Shown: positions 1-7,989 of the stretch, piece by piece
Layout: each line of letters opens with the position of its first letter
How positions within the stretch are numbered: position 1 is the stretch's first letter
Source of the DNA: Alexandriicola marinus
Lineage (GTDB): Bacteria > Pseudomonadota > Alphaproteobacteria > Rhodobacterales > Rhodobacteraceae
Direction of reading: 5' to 3'
Length of the DNA: 64,000 nt
Assembly: GCF_004000435.1 (NCBI RefSeq)
Contig: NZ_RBVZ01000003.1
Coordinates: 248,001 to 312,000, forward strand
Translations under genes and position numbers: made by a program
Notes under the pieces: generated by a model
Databases searched by the model: none
Told to the model about the DNA's origin: nothing
The model's input: the letters and a program-made list of their open reading frames with translations, nothing else

Positions 1-480
1 GGCAATCGTTTCGTTCACGCCGCGCTTGACGCGCATGACGCCGACAAGGCCCATCCATAGGCCCGCCAGTCCCATTGCGGCGATGACCATGCCGGCGAAC
101 CCCATCACTGAGGGCAGGCCCGCCAGCGCCACCCCCGCGACACCTGCACCGAGCCCGCCCAGAACGATCGCGCCCTCGCCGCCGATGACGACAAGGCCGA
201 GACGCGCAGGCAGGGCCACGCACAGCGCCGCGAACAGAAGCGGCGCCACGCGAGAGAACGTATTCTGTAGTGAAAAGGCCGAGGAATACCCGGCCTTCCA
301 CACCAAAGTTGCGAATTCGACAGGCGACTTGCCCTGCGACAACAGGAAGACGGCGAAAATGGCGAAGCCGCCGATCAGGCCGATGGCGGGGATCGCCACG
401 GCCTCGATCCGGGGCAGCAGCGTCTCGAGTGCTGCTGCCCGGACCGGCAATCGTCTGCCATGAAGCGCCTGATCGGCCAT
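1..480 (-). CDS. ABC transporter permease, BMP/nucleoside type (partial, runs off left edge)
   Basis: The leftward frame from the ATG at 480 stays open to the edge, giving 160 residues of the N-terminal half. A hydrophobic helix at about residues 30-48 is followed by the segment ALPARLGLVVIGGEGAIVLG (about 86-105), which resembles the conserved NIGAEGQ-type region of BPD_transp_2 permeases that partner BMP-family lipoproteins in nucleoside or purine uptake. The start lies 8 bp after the stop of the BMP-type binding-protein gene, so the two are cotranscribed. The substrate cannot be read from the sequence. The C-terminal half and any ATPase lie outside the window. Confidence 0.8.
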   Translation of the reverse strand, partial: MADQALHGRRLPVRAAALETLLPRIEAVAIPAIGLIGGFAIFAVFLLSQGKSPVEFATLVWKAGYSSAFSLQNTFSRVAPLLFAALCVALPARLGLVVIGGEGAIVLGGLGAGVAGVALAGLPSVMGFAGMVIAAMGLAGLWMGLVGVMRVKRGVNETIA

Positions 481-488
481 GAGTCGGC

Positions 489-1616
489 TCAGGCCCCGGT
501 CGAACCGATGACGCCCTCGACGAGGTAGTCCATGCTCTCGAGCGCGACATCATCCTCGGGGAAGGACTGGCTTGCCGTTGCGATCACGTTGCCCTCATTG
601 TCATTGAGCGGACCTTTGATCGCGGCGAAACCGCCTTGCATGATCTCGGCCTTCACGGCCTCGAACTGGTTGCGTGCGGCGTCCGACACGGCGGGGCCGA
701 GCGGGCTCATCTTGATGAAGCCGTCGGCGAGGCCGCCGCGGACGAAATTGTCGATGCTGCCGCCGGCCTGAACCGTTTCTATCATGTTCTGGTAGACGCC
801 GGCCCAGTTCCATTCGGCGCCGGTCAGATACAGGTCGGGGGCAAGCGCGCTCTGATCGGCATGATAGCCACAGACATAGGCCCCGCGCCCGGCGGCGGTT
901 TCGACGACGACCTTGGGCCCGTCGACATGGCAGGTGATGACATCGCAGCCCTGATCGGCCAGCGCGTTGGTGGCCTCGGCCTCCTTGACGGCCAGCGACC
1001 ATTCCCCGGTGAAGATCACCTGGCAGACGATCTCGGGATCGACGGCGCGCGCGCCCAGCAGGAACGAGTTGATGTTGTTGAGCACCTGCGGGATCGGTTT
1101 GGCCGCGACGAAGCCGATCTTCTTCGACTGGGTGGCGTGGCCTGCGGCGATGCCGTTGAGGTACTGACCCATCCCGATATAGCCGAAGTAGGACCCGACG
1201 TTCGAGGGATGCTCGGCGCTGTTCCACAATCCGCCGCAATGCTGGAACCGCAGATCGGGATAGTTCGGTGCGACTTCGAGGATGTGGGGATTGAAATAGC
1301 CGAACGAGGTCGGGAACAGGAGCGTCGCGCCGTCGAACTGGATCATCGACTGCATCGTGTTCTGAACGTCCTGCGTTTCGGGGACGTTCTCTTCCTCGAT
1401 GACGGTCACGCCTTCCATGGCGGCCACGGCGGCGGCGCCTTCGGCATGGGCCTGATTATAGCCGAAATCGTCGCGCGGCCCGACATAGATGAAACCGACG
1501 GTCAGGGGCGTGGCGGCAAAGGCCTGCTGGGCGGTTCCGCCCAAAGCGAGGGCGCCGATACCCGCGGCGCTCTGGTTCAGAAAGCTGCGCCGGGACAGGG
1601 TCTTTCGATTGGTCAT
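489..1616 (-). CDS. BMP-family ABC transporter substrate-binding protein, Tat-type signal
   Basis: The 375-residue protein has a twin-arginine signal (SRRSFLNQ near residue 8, then a hydrophobic stretch ending near TAQQAFA), so export via Tat is likely. The mature part begins LTVGFIYVGPRDDFGYNQAHAEG, matching the PF02608/BMP fold used for nucleoside, purine or related uptake. I chose ATG 1616 over the in-frame GTG at 1625 because GGAG lies 8 nt before it. It forms an operon with the permease that follows and sits downstream of a same-strand LysR gene that may control it. Ligand unknown; purine- or ureide-like compounds are only an inference from the neighbouring nitrogen catabolic genes. Confidence 0.85.
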   Translation of the reverse strand: MTNRKTLSRRSFLNQSAAGIGALALGGTAQQAFAATPLTVGFIYVGPRDDFGYNQAHAEGAAAVAAMEGVTVIEEENVPETQDVQNTMQSMIQFDGATLLFPTSFGYFNPHILEVAPNYPDLRFQHCGGLWNSAEHPSNVGSYFGYIGMGQYLNGIAAGHATQSKKIGFVAAKPIPQVLNNINSFLLGARAVDPEIVCQVIFTGEWSLAVKEAEATNALADQGCDVITCHVDGPKVVVETAAGRGAYVCGYHADQSALAPDLYLTGAEWNWAGVYQNMIETVQAGGSIDNFVRGGLADGFIKMSPLGPAVSDAARNQFEAVKAEIMQGGFAAIKGPLNDNEGNVIATASQSFPEDDVALESMDYLVEGVIGSTGA

Positions 1617-1731
1617 GCTCTTCACTCCGGATGATTGCGATTCTCATGGCGCGGGAGGTCTGTGCGCCGGATTGCATTAACCGTAGCGAAGGGGAATGCT
1701 CCTGACTTCTGCTATATTTTTCCAAATCCGA

Positions 1732-1744
1732 TGCATTTTTTGCA
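1732..1744. promoter_or_regulatory. Small palindrome TGCA-N5-TGCA, candidate LysR site
   Basis: TGCATTTTTTGCA lies in the 153-bp gap between the LysR gene and the BMP-type operon. The same half, TGCAAAAAA, recurs at 2685-2693 just upstream of the LysR start and before the divergent atzF. A repeat of this kind before both the regulator and its presumed targets would suit an autoregulating LysR protein. Short A/T-rich palindromes also occur by chance, so confidence is low. Confidence 0.3.
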
Positions 1745-1769
1745 GCGCTCCGTGCGGGCGGCTTGTCTG

Positions 1770-2666
1770 TCACTGCAGGGTTTCAAGCGTCGCGATGAGG
1801 TCCTGCGCGAATTTCGCGGAGGCCACCGGCAGGCTCCGCCCGCGCCTCTGGCCGAGGATGAGCGCCCCGGGCGGGATGTCGCGGGTCGAGATCGGACGGG
1901 CGATCAGGCCGTCTTCGTCGCGGGGGCGCAGGCCGATGGGGATCTGAAAGGCGAGGACATTTTCATGCAGCACATAATGGCGCATGAAATCAAAGCTACC
2001 GGATTCGACACTGGGCTGGGCGTGCCGGGTGCTTCCGCTCAGCGCGATGTCGATCAGGGCCCGCACGCCGAATTCCGGCGCAGGCAGGATATGCGGCACG
2101 TCGATGCAATCGCGCAGCCGCAATTCCGACTTCGAGGCAAGCGGATGATCGTGGCGCATCAGCGCATGGATGACTTGCGGCAGGTGGCCCAGAACCTCGA
2201 AATCGACCATCTGGACCGGCTCGAACACCAGCGCGAGATCGGAGTTGAATTCGCTGAGATCCTTTTCCGCGGCGCGCCTGTCGCGCACGTTGACGGTGAA
2301 GGTCACGCCGGGGTGCTTGAGCCGGTAGGCCGCGATCCGTTCGGGCAGGAAATAGGGCACAAGCGCCTGCGAACAGGCGATCGAGACATGGCCGCGCCGT
2401 TCGCCTGCAAGATCGGCGACCTGGCTTTGCACGCGCCGGAGATCGGATTCCTGCTGGCGAAAATGCTGGATCAGCAATTCGCCCGCCGGGTTGAGCCGCA
2501 CACCGCGCGGCAGGCGCTCGAAGATCTCGAACCCGAATTCCTCTTCAAAGCGCTGGATGCGGCGGTTCAGGGCCGAAGAGGTGATGTTCATGTCATCGGC
2601 CGCCCGGCGGATGGACCCCGCCCGCATCACGGCTTCGATATAGCGAAAGTTCTGAAGGTGGCGCAT
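1770..2666 (-). CDS. LysR-family transcriptional regulator
   Basis: A 298-residue protein with an N-terminal winged helix-turn-helix (AGSIRRAADDMNITSSALNR, about residues 16-35) and a LysR substrate-binding domain. It closely resembles the LysR protein encoded at 14762-15673: both have SIRxAA, GVRLNxAGEL.IQH, RRG.VSI.CSQAL and YFLP. The pair brackets the heterocycle catabolic locus. It is divergent from atzF with 114 bp between starts, the usual arrangement for a LysR regulator and its target. The inducer is unknown; a pathway intermediate is likely. Confidence 0.9.
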   Translation of the reverse strand: MRHLQNFRYIEAVMRAGSIRRAADDMNITSSALNRRIQRFEEEFGFEIFERLPRGVRLNPAGELLIQHFRQQESDLRRVQSQVADLAGERRGHVSIACSQALVPYFLPERIAAYRLKHPGVTFTVNVRDRRAAEKDLSEFNSDLALVFEPVQMVDFEVLGHLPQVIHALMRHDHPLASKSELRLRDCIDVPHILPAPEFGVRALIDIALSGSTRHAQPSVESGSFDFMRHYVLHENVLAFQIPIGLRPRDEDGLIARPISTRDIPPGALILGQRRGRSLPVASAKFAQDLIATLETLQ

Positions 2667-2780
2667 GGGGCCTCGGTCCAGTGATGCAAAAAAGGAAGCG
2701 GTTTATTGAATTAATAGCGATTGTCTTGAGCGCGACAACGCGCATTGTGATCGCAAGAAGCTGAGAAAGAGGCCCGTCGC

Positions 2781-4568
2781 ATGGATTTCGTTCCCACCCT
2801 CCCCTGGTTGCGCAGGGCCTATGGCGATGGATTGTCGGTCAGCGACGTTGTGGAGAAGGTCTATGACCGGATCGCAGAGATCGGGGATCCGGCGATCTTC
2901 ATCTCGCTGCGTGACAAGGCCGAGGTCCTGGCAGACGGACAGGCGCTGGGCGATTTCGACCCCGACCTGCCGCTATGGGGCGTGCCCTTCGTGGTGAAGG
3001 ACAATATCGACGTGGCCGGCATGGTTACGACGGCGGCCTGTCCGGCCTATGCCTACACCGCTGATGCCGATGCTCATGTGGTGGCGCAGCTGCGCGCAGC
3101 CGGCGCGCTTCTGATCGGCAAGACGAACCTCGATCAGTTCGCGACGGGGCTCGTGGGCGTGCGATCGCCCTATGGCGTTCCGCGCAACGCGATTGATCCC
3201 GACATCGTGCCGGGCGGGTCGTCCTCGGGCTCGGGCGTTGCGGTGGCGCATGGGATCGTGACGTTCTCGCTGGGCACCGACACGGCAGGCTCGGGGCGGG
3301 TTCCGGCCGCGCTCAACAACATTGTCGGGTTGAAACCCACGCTGGGGGCGCTGTCGGCGCGCGGCGTGGTGCCGGCCTGCCGCAGCGTCGAGACGGTGTC
3401 GATCTTCGCGCTGTCGGCCGAGGATGCCTATCGTGTCTTCCAGGTGGCGGCCGATTACGACCCGGGCGACGCGTTCGCCCGCCCCGTCGCGGCCCCGGAT
3501 CTGGCCCGCGCGCCAATCGCGCCGGTGGTGGGCGTGCCCGATGCCGCCAGTCGCGAATTCTTTGGTGATGCGGTTCAGGCGCAGGCGTTCGACGAGGGTG
3601 TGGCGCTCTTGCGCGCCTCGGGGGCCGAGGTCCGCGAGATCGACCTCAACCCGTTCTACCAGGTGGCCGAGATGCTGTACGAGGGCGCCTGGGTGGCCGA
3701 GCGTCATACCGTGATCGAGGATTTGCTGCGCCGCGATCCCGAGGCGATCCTGCCCGTGACCCGCGCGATCATCGGCCGGGCCGAGGGGATGTCGGCGGCC
3801 GATGCGTTTCGGGGGATCTACCGGCTGAAGGAATTGTCCAGGCTGGCCGAGGCGCAAATGGCGGGGCTTGACCTGCTGTGCGTGCCGTCGATCCCGACAT
3901 TCTACAGTTGCGCCGATCTCGAGGCCGACCCGGTCACGCCCAATTCGCGGCTGGGCACCTATACGAATTTCGTGAACCTGATGGACATGTGCGCCCTGGC
4001 GGTGCCGACGCCCGCGCGCGCCGATGGCCGCCCCGGCAGTGTCACCCTGATCGCAAAGGCGGGGCAGGACGGTCTGCTGGCCGCAATGGCCGAGACGTTC
4101 GAAATGGCCGGTGACAGGACGCTGGGGGCGACCGGCGCGATGCGGGAGTCGCGCTCAGAACCGCTCGATTGCGCCTCGACCCACCTGCAGATCGCGGTTT
4201 GCGGGGCGCATATGTCGGGGCTTCCGCTGAACGGTGACATGAAGCGGCTTGGCGCGGTGTTTCAGCGAGAGGCGGAAACCCTGCCAGAATACAGGCTTTT
4301 CGCCCTGCCAGGCGGGCCGCCCGAACGGCCGGGGCTTGTCCGGGTGGGCGATGGCGGATCGGCGATCGCGGTCGAGGTCTGGGCCATGCCGCGCGACAGC
4401 GTGGGCGACTTCCTCGCCTCGATCCCCGCGCCCTTGTCGCTCGGCCGCGTCGCGCTCGACGATGGCGCGCAGGTGACAGGTTTCCTCTGCGAGGCCTGGG
4501 CCGTGAATCAGGCGCGCGACATCACCGATCTGGGCGGCTGGCGCAGCTATCTGGCGCAGGCGGGCTAG
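2781..4568 (+). CDS. atzF: Allophanate hydrolase
   Basis: Cytoplasmic amidase-signature enzyme, 595 residues, hydrolysing allophanate (or the 1,3-dicarboxyurea form) to ammonia and CO2. The Ser-cisSer-Lys triad is visible: Lys73 in PFVVKDN, Ser147 in GGSSSGSG, and nucleophile Ser171 in DTAGSGR. The C-terminal part from about residue 475 (PLNGDMKRLG, PEYRLFALPGG, EVEVWAMP, GFLCEAWA) matches the extra C-terminal domain of AtzF-type allophanate hydrolases and argues against a generic amidase. An AGAGG-like RBS precedes ATG 2781. It is divergent from a LysR gene and ends convergently with a NUDIX gene, the two stops sharing CTAG. No biotin-dependent urea carboxylase lies alongside, so its allophanate probably comes from a biuret-type route rather than urea. 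Confidence 0.93.
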   Translation: MDFVPTLPWLRRAYGDGLSVSDVVEKVYDRIAEIGDPAIFISLRDKAEVLADGQALGDFDPDLPLWGVPFVVKDNIDVAGMVTTAACPAYAYTADADAHVVAQLRAAGALLIGKTNLDQFATGLVGVRSPYGVPRNAIDPDIVPGGSSSGSGVAVAHGIVTFSLGTDTAGSGRVPAALNNIVGLKPTLGALSARGVVPACRSVETVSIFALSAEDAYRVFQVAADYDPGDAFARPVAAPDLARAPIAPVVGVPDAASREFFGDAVQAQAFDEGVALLRASGAEVREIDLNPFYQVAEMLYEGAWVAERHTVIEDLLRRDPEAILPVTRAIIGRAEGMSAADAFRGIYRLKELSRLAEAQMAGLDLLCVPSIPTFYSCADLEADPVTPNSRLGTYTNFVNLMDMCALAVPTPARADGRPGSVTLIAKAGQDGLLAAMAETFEMAGDRTLGATGAMRESRSEPLDCASTHLQIAVCGAHMSGLPLNGDMKRLGAVFQREAETLPEYRLFALPGGPPERPGLVRVGDGGSAIAVEVWAMPRDSVGDFLASIPAPLSLGRVALDDGAQVTGFLCEAWAVNQARDITDLGGWRSYLAQAG

Positions 4569-4981
4569 GGGCCGGTGCTGCCCTCGTCGCGCAGATGGGG
4601 CAGAATGTGCAGGCGCACCACGTCGGACGCAAAGGGCGCGTCGGTCGCGATCTCGTGCCAGAGAAGTTCCGCGATTTCGCTTGCCGCGCGAGGTGCGCCC
4701 GTGACCTCTGCGGAATAGAGCCTTACCTCGACCTCGACACCCGATCTGCCGGCCGCCGGCGCCACGAAGGTGCCGACGTTCCGGTCCGTTCCGGGGATCA
4801 GGGAGACCTCGAGTTCTTCGGCCGTTTCCCGGATCAGGGCTGTCAGGTCATCCTCGCCCGCCTCGGGCTTGCCCCCGGGGATCTGAAAGACCCGATCCCC
4901 ATGGGACCGGGCCAGCAGGACATGGGCCCCGCGGATCAGGCAGAGCCCGACCTTGACGATCCGTTTCTTCCGGCCAGTCAT
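4565..4981 (-). CDS. NUDIX hydrolase, last gene of the heterocycle operon
   Basis: A 138-residue NUDIX-fold protein. The Nudix box begins GGKPEAGEDDL and continues to RETAEELEV (about residues 35-56), fitting GX5EX7REUXEEXGU with small deviations: the final residues are ELEV rather than the usual EXG. It would hydrolyse a nucleoside-diphosphate-linked compound; the substrate cannot be told. The start at ATG 4981 is chosen over an upstream in-frame start because the extra residues overlap the neighbouring gene and look non-coding. It begins 17 bp after the DUF3830 gene and is probably cotranscribed. A housekeeping role is as likely as a pathway role. Confidence 0.8.
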   Translation of the reverse strand: MTGRKKRIVKVGLCLIRGAHVLLARSHGDRVFQIPGGKPEAGEDDLTALIRETAEELEVSLIPGTDRNVGTFVAPAAGRSGVEVEVRLYSAEVTGAPRAASEIAELLWHEIATDAPFASDVVRLHILPHLRDEGSTGP

Positions 4982-4998
4982 TCGGACGGGGCCGCGGA

Positions 4999-5412
4999 TC
5001 AGCTCAGCTCGAAGGAGATGTCTTTCGCGCCCTCCCACAGGACCGAATTGCCAAGCGCCATCAGGTTTTCCAGCCCTGATGTCAGGGTGATGAAGTGATT
5101 GCCTGCCAGCTGACCCATCTTTGACGAGAAATCGACGCCGCCATAGGCCAGCAGAATCTCGGTCTCGCTGATGCCGCCGGGATAGAGGATGATGTGGCCC
5201 GGCGCCGGGTGGCTGGTATGATTTTCATAGCCGACGCCGAAATCCTCGTCGCCCAGCGGGATCCACACGCCTTCGCCCGACCAGCGCACATGCACGATCT
5301 TGCCGGTATAGGGCAGAAGCTTGCGGAAGGCCGCGCAGGTCTGCGGCGCGGCCGCGTCTTCAAGGTGCCCGCCGAAGGTGAAGTCGCCGGCCTTGACGAT
5401 AAGTTCGCTCAT
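4999..5412 (-). CDS. DUF3830-family small protein
   Basis: A 137-residue protein starting MSELIVKAGDFTFGG, with the conserved stretches VHVRWSGEGVWIPLGD, ENHTSHPAPGHIILYPGGIS and GNHFITLTSG. I place it in the DUF3830 (cyclophilin-like beta-barrel) family from this pattern. Its ATG overlaps the atzD stop as ATGA, so translation is coupled to the ring-opening hydrolase. No catalytic role is established that I can state. The tight coupling suggests an accessory role in the same pathway, such as substrate or intermediate binding. No signal peptide or membrane segment. Confidence 0.75.
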   Translation of the reverse strand: MSELIVKAGDFTFGGHLEDAAAPQTCAAFRKLLPYTGKIVHVRWSGEGVWIPLGDEDFGVGYENHTSHPAPGHIILYPGGISETEILLAYGGVDFSSKMGQLAGNHFITLTSGLENLMALGNSVLWEGAKDISFELS

Positions 5413-6491
5413 GTTGGGGTATCCTTCCTGTAGATGATGCAGACGGGGCCGCCGCCATCGGGGCCCTGATGTTCCGCGCCGCCCGAGACGAACAGATCGG
5501 TCAGACCCGTCAGCCCGGCCAGAACGCCGCCGACAAAGCCGCGTGCGTGCCGGGTCGATGAGATGTCGCTGTCGTCGAGCATCGTGTGCCGCTGGCCCCG
5601 GATCGTGCCACCCGCGCTGGCCTCGGCCTTGGCAAGGACGGCTTGCAGGCGGTCGGCCTGCGACTGGATCGGCGCGCCGGGGGCGATGGTGTCGAGGACC
5701 CGGGCAATCGAGCCTGCGTCGATCGCGTCGCGCATGACCGTATGGGCCACGGCCAGATCGCCCGACCAGTCGGACGAGAGGCCGATCACCACGATCTCGC
5801 AGCTCATCAATTCGATGCCCGACGAGGCGGATGCGCGCGATGACCAGAGCGACCAGTCGGAGCCGATCGCGGTGTCGGGCACCGGCCCGACCTCGCCCAG
5901 GGCTTGCGCCACGCCAAGGGCCGAGGCCCCACGCGACAGCCCCATGGATTTCAGCGTATCGCGGGTGGCCACGTCGCCTGCAACCTGCTCGATCCGCTCG
6001 CTGGTCAGGAGCGGGCATTTGATCTGGACGAAATGGACGTCCTCGGGGCGGGTGATGCCCGCGTCTTTCATGGCGGTCAGAACCGCGTCCCTGACCAGTT
6101 CGACCTGCGCGCCGCGGCCGATCTCTGACGGGCTCAGGGGGCGGGTGACCGCGCTGGCCAGCGCAAGTGAGGGGCCGGTCGCGGTGTCGGGGCCGTCAGC
6201 CTCGCTCAGCACGATCCAGTGCGGCGAGAGGCCCCCCTCGGTTCCGCCCGACATCACCATGGGCAGCCTGTCGATACGGTCGGGGGGCAGATGCGGGGCA
6301 AGGGCCGCGCGCAGGGATTGCACCGCGTAGCCACGGGTGAAATCGTTTACACAGCCGTTGCCTTCGGTCTTGCCGAGAATGGCCACGATGGCGTCGGGGG
6401 CAAGGTCACCAGAGGCGAACAGGGCCTCGATCGCGGAGACATCGGACGGCACCGACATCGGCAGGCGGTGCACATGGGCGGTTCGGGCCAT
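5409..6491 (-). CDS. atzD: Ring-opening amidohydrolase: cyanuric acid hydrolase (or barbiturase)
   Basis: A 360-residue member of the AtzD/barbiturase family, which hydrolyses a ring C-N bond of cyanuric acid (to carboxybiuret) or of barbiturate. The three repeats each supply a Ser-Lys pair: Lys41 (ILGKTEGNG) and Ser81 (MSGGTEG), Lys158 (QIKCPLLT) and Ser223/224 (SASSGIEL), Lys288 (VLAKAEAS) and Ser336 (FVSGGAEHQGPDGGG). The start ATG 6491 forms TGATG with the stop of the upstream amidohydrolase. With an AtzF-type allophanate hydrolase and an isochorismatase-fold hydrolase nearby, cyanuric acid is the favoured substrate. Barbiturate cannot be excluded because the subfamilies differ in few residues. 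Confidence 0.88.
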   Translation of the reverse strand: MARTAHVHRLPMSVPSDVSAIEALFASGDLAPDAIVAILGKTEGNGCVNDFTRGYAVQSLRAALAPHLPPDRIDRLPMVMSGGTEGGLSPHWIVLSEADGPDTATGPSLALASAVTRPLSPSEIGRGAQVELVRDAVLTAMKDAGITRPEDVHFVQIKCPLLTSERIEQVAGDVATRDTLKSMGLSRGASALGVAQALGEVGPVPDTAIGSDWSLWSSRASASSGIELMSCEIVVIGLSSDWSGDLAVAHTVMRDAIDAGSIARVLDTIAPGAPIQSQADRLQAVLAKAEASAGGTIRGQRHTMLDDSDISSTRHARGFVGGVLAGLTGLTDLFVSGGAEHQGPDGGGPVCIIYRKDTPT

Positions 6492-7939
6492 CAGCAGCAC
6501 CCCTTGTAATGGGCGGCGATCCCGGCCTCGATCGCGGGCCAGGCGGCACGCAGGGCCTCGGTTCCGGGCAGGGCCGCGCGGTATTCCTCACGAAGCGCCT
6601 CTTCCAGTGCGGGCAGGTCGACGCCGGTGACGGTGCCGTCCGCCAGAACGCGGCGGCCCCCGGACCAGACCTCGGCGATATGGGCCGACGTCGCCCGGGC
6701 AAACAGCAGATCGCGCGGGTCGACGGCCATCACCGCGTCCCGGTCCAGCAGGTCCAGATCGAGGAGGAGGAGGTCGGCCGGCATCCCTTCCGCGATCAGG
6801 CCGCCATCGCCTAGGCCGAGGCCGGCACGGCCCGTGCGGCACGCGGCATGGAGCGCGCGGGCCGGGGTCATCGCATCGTCGCGAAATCCCGGCGCATGGT
6901 TGAGCAGGTGAAACAGCCGCAATTCGCGCAGTCCGTCGTCATCTTCGTCGAAGGCGCAGCCATCAAGGCCCATCGCCACGTCGACCCCGGCCTCGAGCAT
7001 GGCGGGCACCGGCGCGCAGCCGGAATAGAGGTGCAGGTTCGACGAGGTGTTGACGGCGATCCGGGCGCGATGTGCGGCGATGACGGTAAGCTCTTCGGGG
7101 CGGGCCCAGACGCAATGCGCGAGCGTCAGCCGGGGTGACAGAAGGCCGATTTCGGCCAGCCGGGCAACGATGCCCTCCGGGTAGGCCTCATCGGCCCATT
7201 GGCGCTGCGGCTCGGTTTCCAGAAGGTGCATGTGAACGCGGCGGCCGGTTCTTTCCGAGGCCTCGGCGATCGCGGACAAGAGCGCGTCGCTGCACCACTG
7301 CACGCCGGTGGGTCCGTATTGCACGTCGACATGCGGCGCATCGGCCAGCGCTTCGGCCACGGTGTCGACCAGCGCAAGCTGATCGGCGGTGGAGGGCAGG
7401 GGGCGGAGCCATGTCTGGCGGGCCAGCGTAGCGGCCTGGTCGGGCATGGCATCCAGGGCGGGGTCGTGCTTGCCATAGACCAGCGGGTTGCGGTCGCGCA
7501 TCGAGATGGCAAAGCCGATCGAGATACCGACATCCGCGGCGGCGCGGGCAATCTCGCGGGCCTCGTCGGGCAGAGGGCGCTGGCCCATGGGTCGGGTCAG
7601 GTGAACCATGACCGAGGTCGCCCCGCCGCGCAGCGAACGCGCGAAGGAGGCAGCGCAGGCCGTATAGGGATCGACGGCGGGCATGGTGGCCAGTTGCGGC
7701 AGCCAGAGTTCCAGCGGTTTGCCACCGCAGCCGAAGGATGTCGTCGACAGGGGCCGGGCATGGTTATGCGCATCGGCCAGCGCCGGAATGGCCAGCCGGG
7801 CCGGCCCGTCCGGGGCTTGATCGAGCGGCTCGATCCCGGCGATCACCCCGTCGGACAAGTGCAGCCGGACGGGGCCGGAGGGGGCATAGTCCGGGCCGGT
7901 CAGCGCGGAGGCGACATCAATCGTGGTGTGGGGGGGCAT
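6491..7939 (-). CDS. Metal-dependent amidohydrolase, cytosine deaminase/AtzB-AtzC-like
   Basis: A 482-residue amidohydrolase-superfamily TIM barrel. Metal-site residues are visible: His58 and His60 (DAHNHARP), His235/His237 and Glu240 (HMHLLE), His274 (LAHCVW) and Asp325 (GLDGCAFD). The pattern matches single-metal deaminases such as cytosine deaminase, guanine deaminase and the triazine deaminases AtzB/AtzC. A deaminase role on an amino-substituted ring ahead of the ring-opening AtzD-type enzyme is the natural inference. The exact substrate is unknown. It follows the binding-protein gene across a 50-bp gap that holds a stable hairpin, and is coupled to atzD by TGATG. Confidence 0.82.
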   Translation of the reverse strand: MPPHTTIDVASALTGPDYAPSGPVRLHLSDGVIAGIEPLDQAPDGPARLAIPALADAHNHARPLSTTSFGCGGKPLELWLPQLATMPAVDPYTACAASFARSLRGGATSVMVHLTRPMGQRPLPDEAREIARAAADVGISIGFAISMRDRNPLVYGKHDPALDAMPDQAATLARQTWLRPLPSTADQLALVDTVAEALADAPHVDVQYGPTGVQWCSDALLSAIAEASERTGRRVHMHLLETEPQRQWADEAYPEGIVARLAEIGLLSPRLTLAHCVWARPEELTVIAAHRARIAVNTSSNLHLYSGCAPVPAMLEAGVDVAMGLDGCAFDEDDDGLRELRLFHLLNHAPGFRDDAMTPARALHAACRTGRAGLGLGDGGLIAEGMPADLLLLDLDLLDRDAVMAVDPRDLLFARATSAHIAEVWSGGRRVLADGTVTGVDLPALEEALREEYRAALPGTEALRAAWPAIEAGIAAHYKGCC

Positions 7940-7956
7940 TGGGTCAGTCCTTGATC

Positions 7957-7980
7957 GGGGGCCGGGGAAGTCCGGCCCCC
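7957..7980 (-). other. GC-rich intercistronic stem-loop after a binding-protein gene
   Basis: A perfect 9-bp inverted repeat (GGGGGCCGG / CCGGCCCCC) with a 6-nt loop lies between the stop of the NMT1-type binding-protein gene (7990) and the start of the amidohydrolase gene (7939). No T tract follows in the direction of transcription. This fits an mRNA-protecting or partly attenuating hairpin that raises binding-protein yield, rather than a strong terminator. Confidence 0.65.
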
Positions 7981-7989
7981 AAAGTCACG

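Noticed and set aside
636-1634. 332-codon rightward frame over the BMP-type gene
   Set aside because: Shadow frame; the leftward frame has a Tat signal and family motifs.
1635-2684. 349-codon rightward frame over the LysR gene
   Set aside because: Opposite strand of a clear LysR protein; no recognisable domain.
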